A DNA stretch of 64,000 bases from Phytoactinopolyspora halophila. Lineage in GTDB: Bacteria; Actinomycetota; Actinomycetes; Jiangellales; Jiangellaceae. Shown here in pieces: positions 53,919-63,974 of the stretch. Both the position numbers and the translations under genes were made by a program. Where the stretch lies: the NCBI RefSeq assembly GCF_003287285.1, contig NZ_QMIG01000003.1, forward strand, positions 124,001 to 188,000, read 5' to 3'. Position 1 is the stretch's first letter, and the number at the start of each line of letters is the position of its first letter. The notes beneath the pieces were generated by a model. The model was not told where the DNA came from and did no database searches. It was given only the letters and a program-made list of their open reading frames with translations.

Positions 53919-53951
53919 TTGACACACACGAGCGCGACAGAAATAGTTTTC
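53919..53951 (+). promoter_or_regulatory. Promoter of the RpiR gene with overlapping dyad
   Basis: TTGACA (53919-53924) and AATAGT (53942-53947) are 17 bp apart, the best sigma-70-type promoter in the window. GAAATAGTTTTC (53940-53951) overlaps the -10 and resembles RpiR-type operators; TGAA-N7-TTCA lies nearby (53978-53992). Confidence 0.6.
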
Positions 53952-54091
53952 ACAACACTACCGCCTAGCGCCATTCGTGAAACTCAAATTCAGCAGCCTG
54001 TGGAGAGAGTATCGATGCGGCCGACAGCGTCCGTCTACCGTGTGAATCCATGGTGCACGGAGGGATGTCGAACGAAAAGGGGAGCCGAGCC

Positions 54092-55048
54092 GTGACCGAG
54101 CCCGCACTCTCTCCCGAAGGAGAAGCAATCGACCAGCAAGCGTCCGGCGAGCGCTTGACCGGCGACGCCGTACTGGCGCGTACGAGAGCCCTGCTGCCGA
54201 ACCTGCCGACCGCGCTGCAGAAGGTGGGGGAGCAGGTCATGTCGGCTCCGGCTGCGGTCGCCCGCTCGACGATCCTCGAAACCGCAGAGCGCAGCGGCAC
54301 CTCGCCCGCCACCGTGACCCGCTTCTGCCGCGCTCTCGGCCTTCCGGGCTACGCCGACCTGCGGCTGGCCATGGCCGAAGAGACCGGCCGATCGTCGTCG
54401 GTCGCTGGCTGGGAGATCGACATCGGACGCGAGATCGACCCCACCGACTCGCTCGACCGCGTCGCGAACCTGATCGCCACGGCCGAGATCAGGGCGGTCC
54501 AGGAGACCGTCAACCAGCTCGACCTCGACGCGGTGTCCCGCGCTGCCGAGGCGATTGACCACGCCCGGCGCGTGGAAGTCTACGGAATGGGCAGCAGCGC
54601 GCTCGTGGCTGGCAAGATGCAGCTGAGCTTGCACCGGATCGGGGTGCCGACGTGGGCCTGGGGCGACGTTCACTCGGGCCTGACCAGTTCGGTCCTCCTC
54701 AAGCCGGGCGACGTTGCCATCGGCGTGTCGCATTCCGGAGCGACCCACGAGACGCTTGAGATGCTCTCGGTCGCGGCCAGCAGCGGCGCGACCACCGTCG
54801 CCGTCACCAACGTTCCCGATGCACCGCTGGCCGAGGTAGCCGACATCCTGCTGACTACGGCGACGCACGAGACCACATTCCGGCCGGCGCCCATGGCATC
54901 CCGGCTGCCGCAGATCATCGTGCTCGATCTCGTCTATGTTGCCGTGGCCCAGCGCCGCCACGAGCAGACGATTTCCGCATTGAAGGTGACGGCCGACGCG
55001 GTCAGTGGTCACCGGAAAGGACCACGGGTGAAGAAAGCGGGGGGTTAG
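54092..55048 (+). CDS. RpiR/MurR-family transcriptional regulator
   Basis: This is a regulator of about 318 residues. The N-terminal helix-turn-helix (AVARSTILETAERSGTSPATVTRFCRALGLPGYADLRL) is followed by a phosphosugar-binding SIS domain (RVEVYGMGSSALVAGKMQLSLHRIG ... VAIGVSHSGATHETLEML). GTG 54092 has AGGGGAG seven bases upstream; ATG 54050, 8 nt after a TACCGT hexamer, is a possible leaderless start. It likely senses the sugar phosphate made by the divergent kinase and controls the kinase and the downstream import genes. Confidence 0.9.
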   Translation: MTEPALSPEGEAIDQQASGERLTGDAVLARTRALLPNLPTALQKVGEQVMSAPAAVARSTILETAERSGTSPATVTRFCRALGLPGYADLRLAMAEETGRSSSVAGWEIDIGREIDPTDSLDRVANLIATAEIRAVQETVNQLDLDAVSRAAEAIDHARRVEVYGMGSSALVAGKMQLSLHRIGVPTWAWGDVHSGLTSSVLLKPGDVAIGVSHSGATHETLEMLSVAASSGATTVAVTNVPDAPLAEVADILLTTATHETTFRPAPMASRLPQIIVLDLVYVAVAQRRHEQTISALKVTADAVSGHRKGPRVKKAGG

Positions 55049-55081
55049 CACGCCACGAGCACGCGATGATAGACGTCCGAC

Positions 55082-55107
55082 GCCGATATCGAAAGTCGAT
55101 ATCAGGC
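55082..55107. promoter_or_regulatory. 11-bp hairpin/dyad ahead of the SIS gene
   Basis: GCCGATATCGA (55082-55092) pairs with TCGATATC-A-GGC (55096-55107), with a 3-nt loop and one bulged A. It could be an operator or a terminator between the RpiR and SIS genes. Confidence 0.5.
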
Positions 55108-55141
55108 GAATAACGAACGGCTAGACAAAACTGGAAAGAAC

Positions 55142-56056
55142 GTGAACAGTACTGGCAGGATGGAGCCCGGCAACACACGGGGCACCCGGCGGGCGCAGTC
55201 CGACGACCCGGACGATGCCGCCGACGACACCGCGACCGGAATGGACGTGAATAGCGATATGACCAGCGGGCAGGGGGAGCAGGCCGATGGTGAGCCGACA
55301 CCACCGGTGAGCGCCGACGCGTTTCTCGCACGAGCGCACGACGCCATCGACCGGGTGGCAGCCACGCAACGAGGCAACATCGCCGAGGCCGCGGACATCG
55401 TTGCCGATGCCATCCGCCGAGGCGGCGTCGTCCAGGCGTTCGGCACCGGCCACTCCCAGGCGATCGCCATGGAGATCGCCGGACGGGCTGGAGGGCTGAT
55501 CCCCACCAACCGCATCGCCCTGCGCGACCTCGTCATCGAGAACGGGGAATCGCCGACGATGCTGGCCGATCCACGAGTCGAGCGCGATCCCGGCCTCGCG
55601 CAGCGACTCTACGATGCCACTCCCGTTGATCCCGCCGACGTGTTCATCATCGCGTCGAACTCGGGCATCAACGGCAGCATCGTCGGGCTGGCGGAACTGG
55701 CCAAGGAACGCGGCCATCCGCTGATCGCCATCACCTCGCTCGAACACAGCGAGCAGGTCGAGTCACGTCACCCTTCCGGTGACAAGCTCGGAGAGATTGC
55801 CGACGTCGTCCTCGACAACGCCGGCCCGTTCGGCGATGCCGTGCTCCCGCTTCCAGGCGGGGGAGCCGTCTGCGCGGTATCCACGATCACGTCGGCACTT
55901 CTCGCACAGTTCCTCACGGCAGAGGTGGTACGCCGGCTCCTCGACGCCGGCGAGACACCTCCTGTCTACCTCTCCTCGAACGTTCCCGAAGGAGATGCCC
56001 ACAACGACGCCCTACTCAAGCGATACGAGGGCCGCATCCGGCGCGGTGGTGGGTGA
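55142..56056 (+). CDS. SIS-domain sugar-phosphate protein
   Basis: This is a 304-residue protein. A polar acidic N-terminal extension of about 55 residues is followed by one SIS domain with VVQAFGTGHSQAIAMEIAGRAGGLIPTNRIA, a VFIIASNSGINGSIVGLAELAKERG phosphate-binding loop and a Gly-rich C-terminal part. The protein resembles the uncharacterised SIS group COG4821. It lies between the RpiR regulator and the importer, so it is likely an isomerase, deaminase or MurNAc-6-phosphate etherase-like enzyme acting on the kinase product. Confidence 0.8.
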   Translation: MNSTGRMEPGNTRGTRRAQSDDPDDAADDTATGMDVNSDMTSGQGEQADGEPTPPVSADAFLARAHDAIDRVAATQRGNIAEAADIVADAIRRGGVVQAFGTGHSQAIAMEIAGRAGGLIPTNRIALRDLVIENGESPTMLADPRVERDPGLAQRLYDATPVDPADVFIIASNSGINGSIVGLAELAKERGHPLIAITSLEHSEQVESRHPSGDKLGEIADVVLDNAGPFGDAVLPLPGGGAVCAVSTITSALLAQFLTAEVVRRLLDAGETPPVYLSSNVPEGDAHNDALLKRYEGRIRRGGG

Positions 56057-56131
56057 GAGACCCGCTCTCCGTCCCTTCGCACCCTGGCACGGCCCTCTCA
56101 TCCATCCCAGACACCCGAGAAGGAGATAGAC

Positions 56132-57610
56132 ATGGCGAGCAGCATCACAGGGAGGACACCGTCGGGTACGTCGTCCCGGCGCAAGTTCTTGCAGCAGATC
56201 GCCGCCGGCGGAATCGCGATCGGATCCGGCAGCGTCGCGCTGTCCTCGTGCGCGATCGGCGGCAGCGATGACGACGACGATGACAGCGGCGACACCGCCG
56301 AGGCTCCCGAAGAACGGAGCGAAGAGAACCCGCTGGGCATCGACCCCGAGGAGCCCGTTGAGATCCACATCTTCGACGGCGGCTTCGGCGACGCGTACGC
56401 CACCGACATCCACCAGCCGATCTTCTCCGAGCGCTGGCCCGACGTGGAGATCGACCACAACGCCGCCGTCGATATCGCCGGCGAGCTGCAAACCCGGTTC
56501 GCCGCCGAGGATCCCCCGGACTTCATCAACAACTCCGGCGACGGCCAGATGGACCCCGGGCAGCTGGTGGCGGACGGGCTACTGCACGACCTCACCGAGC
56601 TGTTCGATGCACCGAGCTGGGACGATCCCGAGGTCCCCGTGCGCGACACGCTGCGTGCGGGAACCATCGAGAGCGGCACGTTCGACGGCAAGCCGTACAT
56701 CCTCAACTACACGTTCACCGTGTTCGGGATCTGGTACAACAAGACCCTCATGGACGAGAACGGCTGGTCGGTACCCACCACGTGGGACGAGATGCTCGAC
56801 CTGTGCGCCGAGATCGCCGACGCCGGCATCGCGCCGTGGGTGTATCAGGGCGTCACCGCGCCCCGATACATGAACTGGCCGCTGCTCACCATGGCTGCCA
56901 AGCTCGCCGGACCTGAAGTGCTTGTCGCCATCGACAACCTGGAAGAGGGCGCCTGGGGTCACGAGGCCGTGCGGGAAGCCGCGAGCGCCATACGCTCCCT
57001 GCACGAGGGCGGCTACTTCCTCGACGGCGTCGAAGGCATGGAGTACCGCGACGCCCAAGGGCTGTGGGCCAGGGGAGAGGCGGTGTTCTGCCCGTCGGGC
57101 TCCTGGATCGAGAACGAGGAGGCCGATGCTATCGCCGAGGACCCCTCGTTCGAGCTGGCCGTCATGCCGGAGCCGCTGCTGTCCGAGGACTCGGTCATGC
57201 CGCTGGAAACGATCCGGGCGACGGCTGGCGAGCCGTACATCATCCCGGCCGATGCGAACAATCCGCGCACCGGGATGGAGTACATGCGCGCGATGCTCTC
57301 GCAAGAGGGTGCACGCGGGTTCACCGAGATGGTGACGAGCCTGACCTCGGTCATCGGCGCAGCGGACGGCGTCGAATTGGCGCCGGGGTTGTCCTCGGCG
57401 CAAGAGGCCCTCAACGCCGCCGGGGACAACATCGTGAACTGGTTCTATCCGACCTGGTACAAGGAGATGGAGAACCCCGGCATCGATCAGGCGACCGGCA
57501 AGCTGCTGCGCGGCGACGCCACCGTCGACGAGTGGGTCGACGAATGTGAGGCGGTCGCGGCAGAGATCCGCGAGGACGACTCCCTGCTCAAGCAAAACCG
57601 GGAACTGTAA
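56132..57610 (+). CDS. NgcE-like amino-sugar-binding lipoprotein (Tat type)
   Basis: This is a 492-residue family 1 solute-binding protein. A twin-arginine signal (SRRKFLQQIAAGG) and a lipobox (LSSC) predict export folded through Tat and lipid anchoring. The mature sequence begins with an acidic Asp-rich spacer and continues FTVFGIWYNKTLMDENGWSVPTTWDEMLDLC and NWPLLTMAAKLAGP, much like the GlcNAc/diacetylchitobiose binder NgcE of Streptomyces. AAGGAG stands upstream of the ATG. It heads the importer genes ngcE-F-G. Confidence 0.85.
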   Translation: MASSITGRTPSGTSSRRKFLQQIAAGGIAIGSGSVALSSCAIGGSDDDDDDSGDTAEAPEERSEENPLGIDPEEPVEIHIFDGGFGDAYATDIHQPIFSERWPDVEIDHNAAVDIAGELQTRFAAEDPPDFINNSGDGQMDPGQLVADGLLHDLTELFDAPSWDDPEVPVRDTLRAGTIESGTFDGKPYILNYTFTVFGIWYNKTLMDENGWSVPTTWDEMLDLCAEIADAGIAPWVYQGVTAPRYMNWPLLTMAAKLAGPEVLVAIDNLEEGAWGHEAVREAASAIRSLHEGGYFLDGVEGMEYRDAQGLWARGEAVFCPSGSWIENEEADAIAEDPSFELAVMPEPLLSEDSVMPLETIRATAGEPYIIPADANNPRTGMEYMRAMLSQEGARGFTEMVTSLTSVIGAADGVELAPGLSSAQEALNAAGDNIVNWFYPTWYKEMENPGIDQATGKLLRGDATVDEWVDECEAVAAEIREDDSLLKQNREL

Positions 57611-57619
57611 AGGCCGACG

Positions 57620-58627
57620 ATGACCCTGACCGAACCCGCTGGCGCCGCGCCGGCCGAGGAGACGCGGCGCCAGCGCACCCAGCGAACACGGTCGCGCTCA
57701 CCGATGAAGCGCGGCATGTACCCGTTCATCCTGACGTTCCTGCTCCCACCGGTCGGGATCTACGCGTTGTACATGCTCTCGCCGTACATCCAGGCCATCT
57801 ACATCTCGTTTACTGACTGGAGTGGCCTGACGACGGATTTCAACGTCATCGGATTCGACAACTATGTAGAGTTGTGGAACGACGATCAGATCTGGACGGC
57901 GCTGCGCAACAACTTGATCCTGCTGGTCTTCGCGCCGGTGCTGACGCTCCTGCTCGGCCTGTTCTTCGCCTCGATGCTCAACGTCGGGGGCAAGCGTCGG
58001 GGAGTGGCCGTCCAGGGCGTGCGAGGCTCGTCGATCTACCGGATCGTGTACTTCTTCCCGCAGGTGCTCTCCGTGGTGATCGTCGGCATCGTATTCAAGT
58101 ACGTGTTCGCGCCCGAGTCGGCCGGCGGGATCCTCAACAGCCTCTTCAGCTTCATCGGCCTGGACGGTTTGACCCAGCTGTGGCTGGGCGAACCCTCCTA
58201 TCTCATCTGGATCGTCCTCCTCGTGATGACGTGGTCGTTCGTCGGCTTCTATGTCGTGCTGTTTTCCGCCGCGATGCAGTCGATCCCCAAGGAAATCTAC
58301 GAGGCCGCGCTGCTGGACGGCTCCACCCGATTCACCACGTTCCGCAGGGTCACGCTGCCGCTGGTCTGGGACACCGTGCAGGTCGGCTGGGTGTACATGG
58401 CGATCCAGGCGATGGACGGTTTCGCCTTCGTGCACATCATGCTCGGCGTGCACGGCGGCGTCGACGGTGCCGGTGACGTCCTCGGCGTGGCGATCTACCG
58501 GGAGGCATTCAGTAACAATGACTTCGGCTACGCGTCCTCCATTGGTGTGTTGATGCTCGTCCTGACCATGACCATCGCCGTGCTGTTCATGCGGATCATG
58601 CGACGAGAGCGGGTGGAGCTGGCATGA
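57620..58627 (+). CDS. NgcF-like ABC permease
   Basis: This 335-residue permease has a long polar N-terminus (about 30 residues) and six membrane segments. The EAA loop reads YEAALLDGSTRFTTFRRVTLP. It overlaps the next permease by 4 bases (ATGA). It forms half of the channel for the sugar delivered by the NgcE-like lipoprotein. Confidence 0.9.
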   Translation: MTLTEPAGAAPAEETRRQRTQRTRSRSPMKRGMYPFILTFLLPPVGIYALYMLSPYIQAIYISFTDWSGLTTDFNVIGFDNYVELWNDDQIWTALRNNLILLVFAPVLTLLLGLFFASMLNVGGKRRGVAVQGVRGSSIYRIVYFFPQVLSVVIVGIVFKYVFAPESAGGILNSLFSFIGLDGLTQLWLGEPSYLIWIVLLVMTWSFVGFYVVLFSAAMQSIPKEIYEAALLDGSTRFTTFRRVTLPLVWDTVQVGWVYMAIQAMDGFAFVHIMLGVHGGVDGAGDVLGVAIYREAFSNNDFGYASSIGVLMLVLTMTIAVLFMRIMRRERVELA

Positions 58628-59577
58628 GCACGACGACAACCATGACGCACGACCACGAACCCGATGGCAACGGCCAGCCGCCGAGGCCGGTCAGCCCGCG
58701 GCGACGGACGCCGGGGGTCGGCCCGGGCGAGCGGGCCATCAGCTTCCTGAACGGCGGGTTCCTGCTGTTCTGGGCCCTGGTCACGACACTGCCGCTGCTG
58801 TGGGCGATGCTGTCGTCGTTCAAGACCAACGGCGAGTTCCGCACCGACCCGATGGGCCTGCCCAGCGGACTGGAGTGGGACAACTTCGCCCGGGCATGGT
58901 CGGCGGCCAACATCGGGCAGTACTTCCTCAACAGCATCATCGTCATCTCCATGTCGCTGACCCTGACCATGCTGTTCGGATCCATGGGCGCCTACGTGCT
59001 CGCCCGGTACGACTTCCCGGGCAACCGGCTGGTCTACTACGTGTTCGTCGCCGGGCTCGTGCTGCCCGTGTTCCTCGCCCTGGTGCCGATGTTCTTCGTG
59101 GTCCGCGAGACCGGGGAGCTGCCGCTCATCGGGCCGATGCTCGGGCTGAACAGCTACCTGAGCTTGGCACTGGTGTACGTCGCGTTCTCGATGCCGTTTA
59201 CGGTGTTCTTCCTCACGGCGTTCTTCCGCACGTTGCCCAGCTCCGTCTCCGAGGCGGCGATCATGGACGGCTGTTCGCACTTCCGGCTGTTCTTCACGAT
59301 CATGCTCCCGATGGCCAAGCCGGGAATCGTGAGCCTGGCGCTGTTCAACTTCCTGGGCCACTGGAACCAGTACGTCCTCCCGCTGGTGATCATGCAGGAC
59401 GGGGACAAACGGGTACTGGCCCAAGGACTCGGGACCCTGGCCGCGAACACGGGCTTTCGCGCGGATTGGACCGCATTGTTCGCCGGTCTGGTCATCGCCC
59501 TGCTGCCGGTGCTGATCGTGTACATCCTGTTCCAGAAGCAGGTCCAAGCCGGCCTGACCGGCGGCGTCCTCAAGTAG
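58624..59577 (+). CDS. NgcG-like ABC permease
   Basis: This 317-residue permease has six membrane helices and the EAA loop SEAAIMDGCSHFRLFFTIMLPMAKPG. It completes the NgcEFG-like importer. No ATPase gene follows; the next gene lies beyond a strong hairpin. As in Streptomyces, where MsiK serves NgcEFG, a shared ATPase is needed, possibly the one at 1122-2303. Confidence 0.9.
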   Translation: MSTTTTMTHDHEPDGNGQPPRPVSPRRRTPGVGPGERAISFLNGGFLLFWALVTTLPLLWAMLSSFKTNGEFRTDPMGLPSGLEWDNFARAWSAANIGQYFLNSIIVISMSLTLTMLFGSMGAYVLARYDFPGNRLVYYVFVAGLVLPVFLALVPMFFVVRETGELPLIGPMLGLNSYLSLALVYVAFSMPFTVFFLTAFFRTLPSSVSEAAIMDGCSHFRLFFTIMLPMAKPGIVSLALFNFLGHWNQYVLPLVIMQDGDKRVLAQGLGTLAANTGFRADWTALFAGLVIALLPVLIVYILFQKQVQAGLTGGVLK

Positions 59578-59603
59578 AGGGGCCACGTCACCGCGTCCAT
59601 ACG

Positions 59604-59673
59604 CACTTGTTGGGTCTGTGGAACGTTCAGGCACGCATCCAGGGCTCTGGACGTTCCGCAGACCCAACAAGTG
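59604..59673 (+). terminator. 23-bp hairpin terminator after the ngc genes
   Basis: 59604-59626 pairs with 59651-59673 with a single G-U or mismatch position, and the loop is 24 nt. It starts 27 bp past the permease stop and is the longest stem in the window. Confidence 0.8.
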
Positions 59674-59765
59674 GCGTGTCATCTCACCGATGAGTCCGGA
59701 ACCCGGGTCGAGTCCATACGTGCAGAAACCATGCACCGTCGAGAACCCGAAGGGAAGGACTCCGG

Positions 59766-60152
59766 ATGCCTGTCGAAACACCCGGCGCCACGATCTCCGG
59801 CGTACTGGCCGGCCTCGCCACCAGCGACATGGAGACCTCGATCGAGTGGCTGAGCACGGTCATCGGCCAGCGAGAGAGCGCGCGCCCGATGGCCGGCCTC
59901 GCCGACTGGTATCTCGGGCCGGCCGGCACGATCCAGCTGATCTACGACCGCGAGCGAGCCGGCGGCAGCATGGTAACGCTGCACGTCCCCGACATCGCCG
60001 CCACCCAACGGCGGCTGGCCGCCGCGGGCATCGACCTGCAGTACGACGAGACGACGTCCGACAAGGTCACGTTCGGCACGGTGCTTGACCCGGACGGCAA
60101 CAGCGTGACGTTCGTCGAGCAAAAACCGGGTTTCCACCCGCGAGGCGAGTGA
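59766..60152 (+). CDS. VOC/glyoxalase-family protein
   Basis: This 128-residue single-domain vicinal-oxygen-chelate protein has two beta-alpha-beta-beta-beta modules (LATSDMETSIEWLSTVIG and LHVPDIAATQRRLAAAGI ... DPDGNSVTFVEQKPG). The family covers glyoxalases, dioxygenases and antibiotic-binding proteins; metal ligands are not clearly all present, so a binding role is as likely as catalysis. A GGAAGG site precedes the ATG. It converges with a TetR gene, with a tandem repeat between them. Confidence 0.85.
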   Translation: MPVETPGATISGVLAGLATSDMETSIEWLSTVIGQRESARPMAGLADWYLGPAGTIQLIYDRERAGGSMVTLHVPDIAATQRRLAAAGIDLQYDETTSDKVTFGTVLDPDGNSVTFVEQKPGFHPRGE

Positions 60153-60167
60153 CCAGTGCGGCCACCT

Positions 60168-60255
60168 GCACAGACGGGGCCGCCGCCCGCACCGATGGGG
60201 CCGCCCGCGCAGGTGCGGCCGTCTGCACAGACGGGACCGCCTGCACGAACGCCAC
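60168..60255. repeat. 18-bp tandem repeat, about five units
   Basis: TGCACAGACGGGGCCGCC (60168-60185), a 21-bp variant (60186-60206), CGCGCAGGTGCGGCCGTC (60207-60224), TGCACAGACGGGACCGCC (60225-60242) and a partial unit fill the space between the VOC and TetR stops. Confidence 0.75.
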
Positions 60256-60256
60256 G

Positions 60257-61027
60257 TCAATCGTCCTGGCGGCGCCGGATGAGTGCCTCCACACCATCCA
60301 GAATGATCTCCAAGCCGAATTCGACGTCGTCGGCGGGATCCGTGCCTTCCGTGTCGAAGACGCCCGAGCGCAGCGTGCGTGCGAGCATGGGAAGCTCGGC
60401 GGGATCGATCACCTTGGCGAGTAGCTGCCCGTAGATCGGGTCCCACTCGTCCGGCGCCACGCCGGTCTGTGACGACGCCTGGGTCAGGTTCAGCTCGATC
60501 CGGCCGGCGCTCAACGTGTAGGTGCTGACCAGCTGCAACACGCCCATCATCTCGCCGTGCGACAGGCCGGTGTCCGCGTAGGCACCGAGGAAGCTCTCCA
60601 TCCACCGCACGTGGTTCGGACCCATGGGTGGCCTGCTCAGGGGTATATCCAGGAACCACGGATGGTGGCGGAACATCGCCAGTGTCTGCCGCGCCCACCA
60701 CCGGGTTCCCTCGCGCCAGCCGCCCGGCATGTCGGCGAGCGTCACGCCGGGCGGCAAGGCGGCTGCGGCGTCCTGCATCAGTTCCAGGAGATCGTCCTTG
60801 CTGGGCACGTACCGGTACAGCGACATGGGGGTGAATCCCAGCTCGTCGGCGACGCGCCGCATGGACACCGCCGTCAGGCCCTCGGCGTCGGCGATCTCGA
60901 CCGCGGTCTGCACGATTTTCGCCACGCTCAGCGAAGGCTTGGGGCCACGGCTGGGCGGAGTGACCGTGTCCCAGAGCAGTTCGAGCGTCCGGGCAGGGCT
61001 GCGGTTGGCCGGCTGATCTGTGCACAT
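60257..61027 (-). CDS. TetR-family repressor of the DrrAB-type exporter
   Basis: This 256-residue repressor has the N-terminal helix-turn-helix VSMRRVADELGFTPMSLYRYVPSKDDLLELM and a long TetR_C-type ligand domain (RWWARQTLAMFRHHPWFLD). It resembles tetracycline- and macrolide-type repressors. It is divergent from the two-gene exporter, with nested dyads in the 83-bp gap, so it probably represses the exporter until a drug binds. Confidence 0.9.
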   Translation of the reverse strand: MCTDQPANRSPARTLELLWDTVTPPSRGPKPSLSVAKIVQTAVEIADAEGLTAVSMRRVADELGFTPMSLYRYVPSKDDLLELMQDAAAALPPGVTLADMPGGWREGTRWWARQTLAMFRHHPWFLDIPLSRPPMGPNHVRWMESFLGAYADTGLSHGEMMGVLQLVSTYTLSAGRIELNLTQASSQTGVAPDEWDPIYGQLLAKVIDPAELPMLARTLRSGVFDTEGTDPADDVEFGLEIILDGVEALIRRRQDD

Positions 61028-61064
61028 ACCGTCTGCTCGCCTCGTTCGATTGACTGCCGCCTCG

Positions 61065-61110
61065 AAACTGTGTATATCATAAACACATTGGTATACACTG
61101 CATACAGTTT
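61065..61110. promoter_or_regulatory. Nested operator-promoter region of the exporter
   Basis: An AT-rich island has outer arms AAACTGTGTAT (61065-61075) and ATACAGTTT (61102-61110), and inner arms GTGTAT (61070-61075) and ATACAC (61093-61098). It ends directly at the ATG of the exporter ATPase and is the probable TetR site. Confidence 0.6.
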
Positions 61111-62144
<1,034 letters not shown>

Positions 62145-62148
<4 letters not shown>

Positions 62149-63002
62149 ACGCGACCCTGATCCATCACGACACGCACGACACCCGGCCGGAGAACGCCCG
62201 TGCAGGCTCCCGGCCCGGAACGGGCGCACGCTGGCTCGCCAGCGACGCCCTCGTCCTCATCACCCGTGGACTCCGGCACACGCTGCGCAGTCCGGATTCG
62301 ATGATCACGAGCGTTGCGCTGCCCATCATGCTGATGCTGATGTTCGTTTACGTGTTCGGCGGCGCCATCGAAGGCGGAATCGAACACGTCGCACCCGTTG
62401 CCTACGTCGACTACGTGGTGCCCGGCGTCATCCTTCTCACCGCGGGATTCGGCGCCGCCATCACGGCCATCAACGTCACCAACGACATGTCCACCGGCGT
62501 CATCGACCGGTTCCGCTCGCTGCCAATCGGGAACTGGATCGTCGTGCTCGGCCACGTCGTTGCCAGCCTGGCGCGCAACCTGTTCGCCACCGCACTCGTC
62601 GTCGGTGTGGCGCTGCTCATCGGTTTCCGGCCAACGGCATCCGTGCTGGAATGGGCCGCCGCGATCGGCGCGATCACGCTGTTCGTTCTCATGATGACGT
62701 GGGTGTCCGTACTGTTCGGATTGATCGCCAAGACGCCGGATGGGGCGAGCGGATTCACCTTCTTCGTCCTGTTCCTGCCGTACGTCAGCAGCGCCTTCGT
62801 GCCGCCCGAAACGATGCCAAGCGTGCTGCACGGCTTCGCCGAACACCAGCCCGTCACGCCGATCATCGAGACGGTCCGCGGCCTCCTCACGGGCACACCG
62901 ATCGGTAACAGCGCGTGGCTGGCCATCGCGTGGTGCGTCGGCATCCTCGTGCTGGTCATGCCGATCTCGGGCCGCCTCTTCCGCCGCCGCACCACGTCAT
63001 GA
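62145..63002 (+). CDS. DrrB-like ABC-2 export permease
   Basis: This 285-residue ABC-2 family membrane subunit has about six helices, the family segment YVVPGVILLTAGFGAAITAINVTNDMSTGVIDRFRSLPI and FVLFLPYVSSAFVPPETMPS. Overlap with the ATPase gene indicates a paired exporter. The C-terminus ends in a basic RRRTTS. Confidence 0.92.
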
Positions 63003-63016
63003 ACATTGGCACCGAT

Positions 63017-63058
63017 GATGCCCATGTCCGGTCGATGCTCTCGGCGGTCACGGGCATC
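63017..63058. terminator. 7-bp inverted repeat after the exporter
   Basis: GATGCCC (63017-63023) and GGGCATC (63052-63058) flank a 28-nt loop between convergent genes. Confidence 0.35.
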
Positions 63059-63068
63059 GGGACGTGCG

Positions 63069-63974
63069 CTACCCGTCGATCGACCCGACCCGCTGGGCGG
63101 TCCAGAACTGCGTCACCGAGCTCGTCGCCTCCTGGCCGGAGTCGCCGTCCTCCTCCGAGTCGCCGTCGCCCGAGTCACCTTCGCTCTGCTCACTCGTGTC
63201 GGACACCGCCAGCCAGCCCTGGGAACCTTCGCTGATCACCGCCGGTTCCTGCCACGGCGTCCACACGTCCAGCTCCTGATCGGTGACCGGCACGTTCTCG
63301 TCGATGTAGGCCAGCGACACGGACAGCGGGATGCTGCTAGCCTGACCGGCATCGACCCATTCGATGTGGATCGAGTTCGTCGCATCGTCCACATAGCCGG
63401 TGATCTCGCCGGACCGCACCGGTTGCGGGTCCTCGTACTTGCCCTTGACACCGACGATGCCGGCGATGCCGGTCTTTCCGGCCTCCTTGGCCGCGTTGAT
63501 CAGCCCGGAAACCATGCCGAGCTGGCCGCCCGGGAGCATCCCGAGCATCCCGCTGGTGTAGTTCTTCACGACGCTGATCTTGGCGTCCAGGCCCGACGCG
63601 TCGAACGTCGGCTGATACACCGCGTACGCGTGGCCGGACACCTGGCCCTGGGCGTCGATCTGGAACCAGAAGTCGCTGCGCATCGTGTACCCGACGGTCA
63701 CATCCGTCGTTCCGCGTTTCATGGTGACGAACGAACTGCCGGTCCACAGCCCCGTCATCGAGCCGGCCTCGCCGTCCGGGTACTCACCCAGTTCGTCGGT
63801 GAGCCCGGCCATCTGTGGCTGTGGATACACCTGTGATTGTGGATTCTCCTGGGGCTGTAGGGGCGCATGTGGCTGTTGGTACGGCTGCGCCTGCGGCTCG
63901 GGTGCGCTCCAGGCCGTGCCGGACATCGCCAGGGCCGTGACGGCCGCCCCGGCGACGGCCACGGCCGATCTCAC
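63069..63974 (-). CDS. Secreted protein of unknown function, 5' end near window edge
   Basis: This 301-residue protein begins with a hydrophobic signal-like stretch (AVAVAGAAVTALAMSGTAWSA) followed by a Pro/Gln-rich spacer (PQAQPYQQPHAPLQPQENPQ). The mature part is rich in beta-strand patterns (GLWTGSSFVTMKRGTTDVTVGYTM) and ends with an acidic Ser/Glu/Asp-rich tail region (SEQSEGDSGDGDSEEDGDSG). The frame stays open upstream to the window edge, and the GTG at 63974 gives an unusually short basic N-region, so the true start may lie outside. No family is recognised. Confidence 0.65.
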   Translation of the reverse strand: MRSAVAVAGAAVTALAMSGTAWSAPEPQAQPYQQPHAPLQPQENPQSQVYPQPQMAGLTDELGEYPDGEAGSMTGLWTGSSFVTMKRGTTDVTVGYTMRSDFWFQIDAQGQVSGHAYAVYQPTFDASGLDAKISVVKNYTSGMLGMLPGGQLGMVSGLINAAKEAGKTGIAGIVGVKGKYEDPQPVRSGEITGYVDDATNSIHIEWVDAGQASSIPLSVSLAYIDENVPVTDQELDVWTPWQEPAVISEGSQGWLAVSDTSEQSEGDSGDGDSEEDGDSGQEATSSVTQFWTAQRVGSIDG

